NCBI GenBank assembly: GCA_027038835.1
Contig: JALWGC010000013.1
Coordinates: 35,621 to 99,620 of the forward strand
DNA: 64,000 bases
Direction of reading: 5' to 3'
DNA from: Helicobacteraceae bacterium
GTDB lineage: Bacteria; Campylobacterota; Campylobacteria; Campylobacterales; Sulfurimonadaceae
In this document: positions 63,061 through 64,000 of the stretch, piece after piece
Numbering within the stretch: the first letter of the stretch is position 1
How the letters are laid out: each line of letters starts with the position of its first letter
Program-made: the position numbers and the translations under genes
The notes under the pieces: model-generated
What the model saw: only the letters and a program-made list of their open reading frames with translations
Told to the model about the DNA's origin: nothing
The model's database searches: none

Positions 63061-63911
63061 ATATCTTTGAGAATTTTGTTTACAATACGATTGAAGAGCT
63101 TCAAGAAGAGGAACTATTTGGAGATATAACATTTTATTTGATTTCAAATATTGATATAGATTCTAATATTGATATACTTCATATTTCAGAGAAAAATATG
63201 AGATTTATTAATCATGTTGCACCAAAGTTTTTTAAGAGTAAATTAACAACAACAGCAAAAGATGAATGGAATAATCTTGTTTTTAAATACTCATCAAAAG
63301 ATGCTCAAGGAAGATATAGAGTAAGAACAGAACCTAAAAAAGCTTTGGATAAAAAATTAAAAATTTGGGTTGATGCAAAAAATTCAAGTGGACAACCTAA
63401 AAAAGAAAAAATAAAATTTGAAGAGGATGTAATAGAGAAAAAAAACTACAAAGCAACTATAAAATATTTTAATCCACTAATTAATAGTTTTATACAAGGA
63501 AAGTCTATACTTGGCTTTTTGAAGCAAAGTAAAGCAAGTTGGAATTTGACAAAAATCTATTTAAAGGAGATAAAAGATATGAGAGAAGAGAGGTTAAATG
63601 TTATCAAACAAATTGCTGATAAATTGCAACTTTTTAATAATGAAGGTGATAACACTTTTTATAAAAAAATAGTTAGACCGATAGAGATGACAAAATCTCA
63701 AACAGAGTTTAGAGAAAATTTGAGGATTTTGATGAGAAAATTTTTATCTAAATCAGATGAGCCACTTTTTACGGCTGATGAGATGGTTTTGTATATTTTG
63801 CCAAGTGGTGAAAGTTGGAATGAAACCAAAGATATTTTATTGATTGCATTGTATGAAAAAATGAATTTAAAAGAAGAGGACATTGAAAATTTAAATCAAG
63901 CAATCCTATAA
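63033..63911 (+). CDS. Cas8b/Cst1-like CRISPR protein, C-terminal part
   Basis: These 292 residues are in the -1 frame relative to the N-terminal part and overlap it by 28 bases. Helical, lysine-rich sequence fits the C-terminal region of Cst1-type Cas8 (LGFLKQSKASWNLTKIYLKEIK; EMVLYILPSGESWNETKDILLIALYEKM). An ATG lies at its start, with no ribosome binding site upstream, so separate translation is less likely than frameshifting or a true frameshift mutation. The last 89 bases of the window beyond its stop (63912-64000) hold no frame that I can assign; cas7 and cas5 would be expected further on. Confidence 0.6.
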   Translation: MDSLVDSKINIFENFVYNTIEELQEEELFGDITFYLISNIDIDSNIDILHISEKNMRFINHVAPKFFKSKLTTTAKDEWNNLVFKYSSKDAQGRYRVRTEPKKALDKKLKIWVDAKNSSGQPKKEKIKFEEDVIEKKNYKATIKYFNPLINSFIQGKSILGFLKQSKASWNLTKIYLKEIKDMREERLNVIKQIADKLQLFNNEGDNTFYKKIVRPIEMTKSQTEFRENLRILMRKFLSKSDEPLFTADEMVLYILPSGESWNETKDILLIALYEKMNLKEEDIENLNQAIL

Positions 63912-64000
63912 AGGATAACTTAAACGGAGCGAAAAAACAGAAAAAAGAATGACCCTGTAACAATAAAATATCAAAGAACGCTTTCAGGAGATTTTTTTCT

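Noticed and set aside
63912..64000. Possible CRISPR array or cas7 start at the right edge
   Set aside because: No repeated unit is seen in the last 89 bases. One frame (about 63920 to the end) is open to the edge but has no start codon and no recognisable motif.

Overview
This window looks like chromosomal DNA of a Campylobacterota (Epsilonproteobacteria) species. Four things suggest this. The str/rpo order is rpsL-rpsG-fusA downstream of rpoB-rpoC, with tuf, rpmG, tRNA-Trp, secE and nusG upstream. MqnC, of the futalosine menaquinone route, is present. flgB-flgC-fliE is followed by a penicillin-binding protein behind a sigma-54 promoter. Many promoters have a strong TATAAT box behind a T-rich stretch and no clear -35. 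rpoB and rpoC are separate genes, unlike the fused gene of Helicobacter and Wolinella. The core is visibly more G+C-rich than the first ~0.8 kb and the last ~2.1 kb, which look like accessory DNA.

Layout. 1-780: a toxin-antitoxin pair cut by the window edge and a truncated YhcG-type nuclease gene. 0.8-16.4 kb: housekeeping genes (alr, rsmG, ribA, hemB, argF, trpS, hpf, hemJ, der) mixed with signalling genes (PAS-PAS-GGDEF-EAL, an Aer/CetB-like PAS protein, a stand-alone CZB protein), a pentaheme cytochrome c and two LPP20-type lipoproteins. 16.5-25.4 kb: a permease; a compact element resembling an AapA/IsoA type I toxin-antitoxin locus; then kdsA-ribH-(Rpn nuclease)-nusB-mqnC-M16 protein; a soluble chemoreceptor; and recG. 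25.4-28.8 kb: three pseudopilin genes leading into priA. 29-34.8 kb: flgB-flgC-fliE-PBP, panC, prfB and bpt. 34.8-52.9 kb: the transcription/translation superoperon on the minus strand with five tRNA genes. 53-57.7 kb: a three-gene minus-strand operon encoding a FecR-like protein, a CHASE2 adenylate cyclase, and a GAF/HD-GYP/metallo-beta-lactamase protein with two different phosphodiesterase-type domains. 57.7-61.2 kb: yaaA, mutY, an SDR and a SpoU methyltransferase. 61.2-64 kb: the start of a CRISPR-cas locus (cas6, an unknown gene, and a cas8/cst1-like gene split at an A7 run).

The observations most worth a second look are the AapA/IsoA-like element at about 17.39-17.55 kb, the FecR-cyclase-dual phosphodiesterase operon, the split cas8 with a slippery A7 at the junction, the long inverted repeats around the tRNAs, and several genes whose -10 box lies so close to the ATG that the mRNA should be leaderless. 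Everything here comes from reading the sequence; no database search was run. No stretch over 300 bases lacks a gene except 52247-52958, which holds four tRNA genes.
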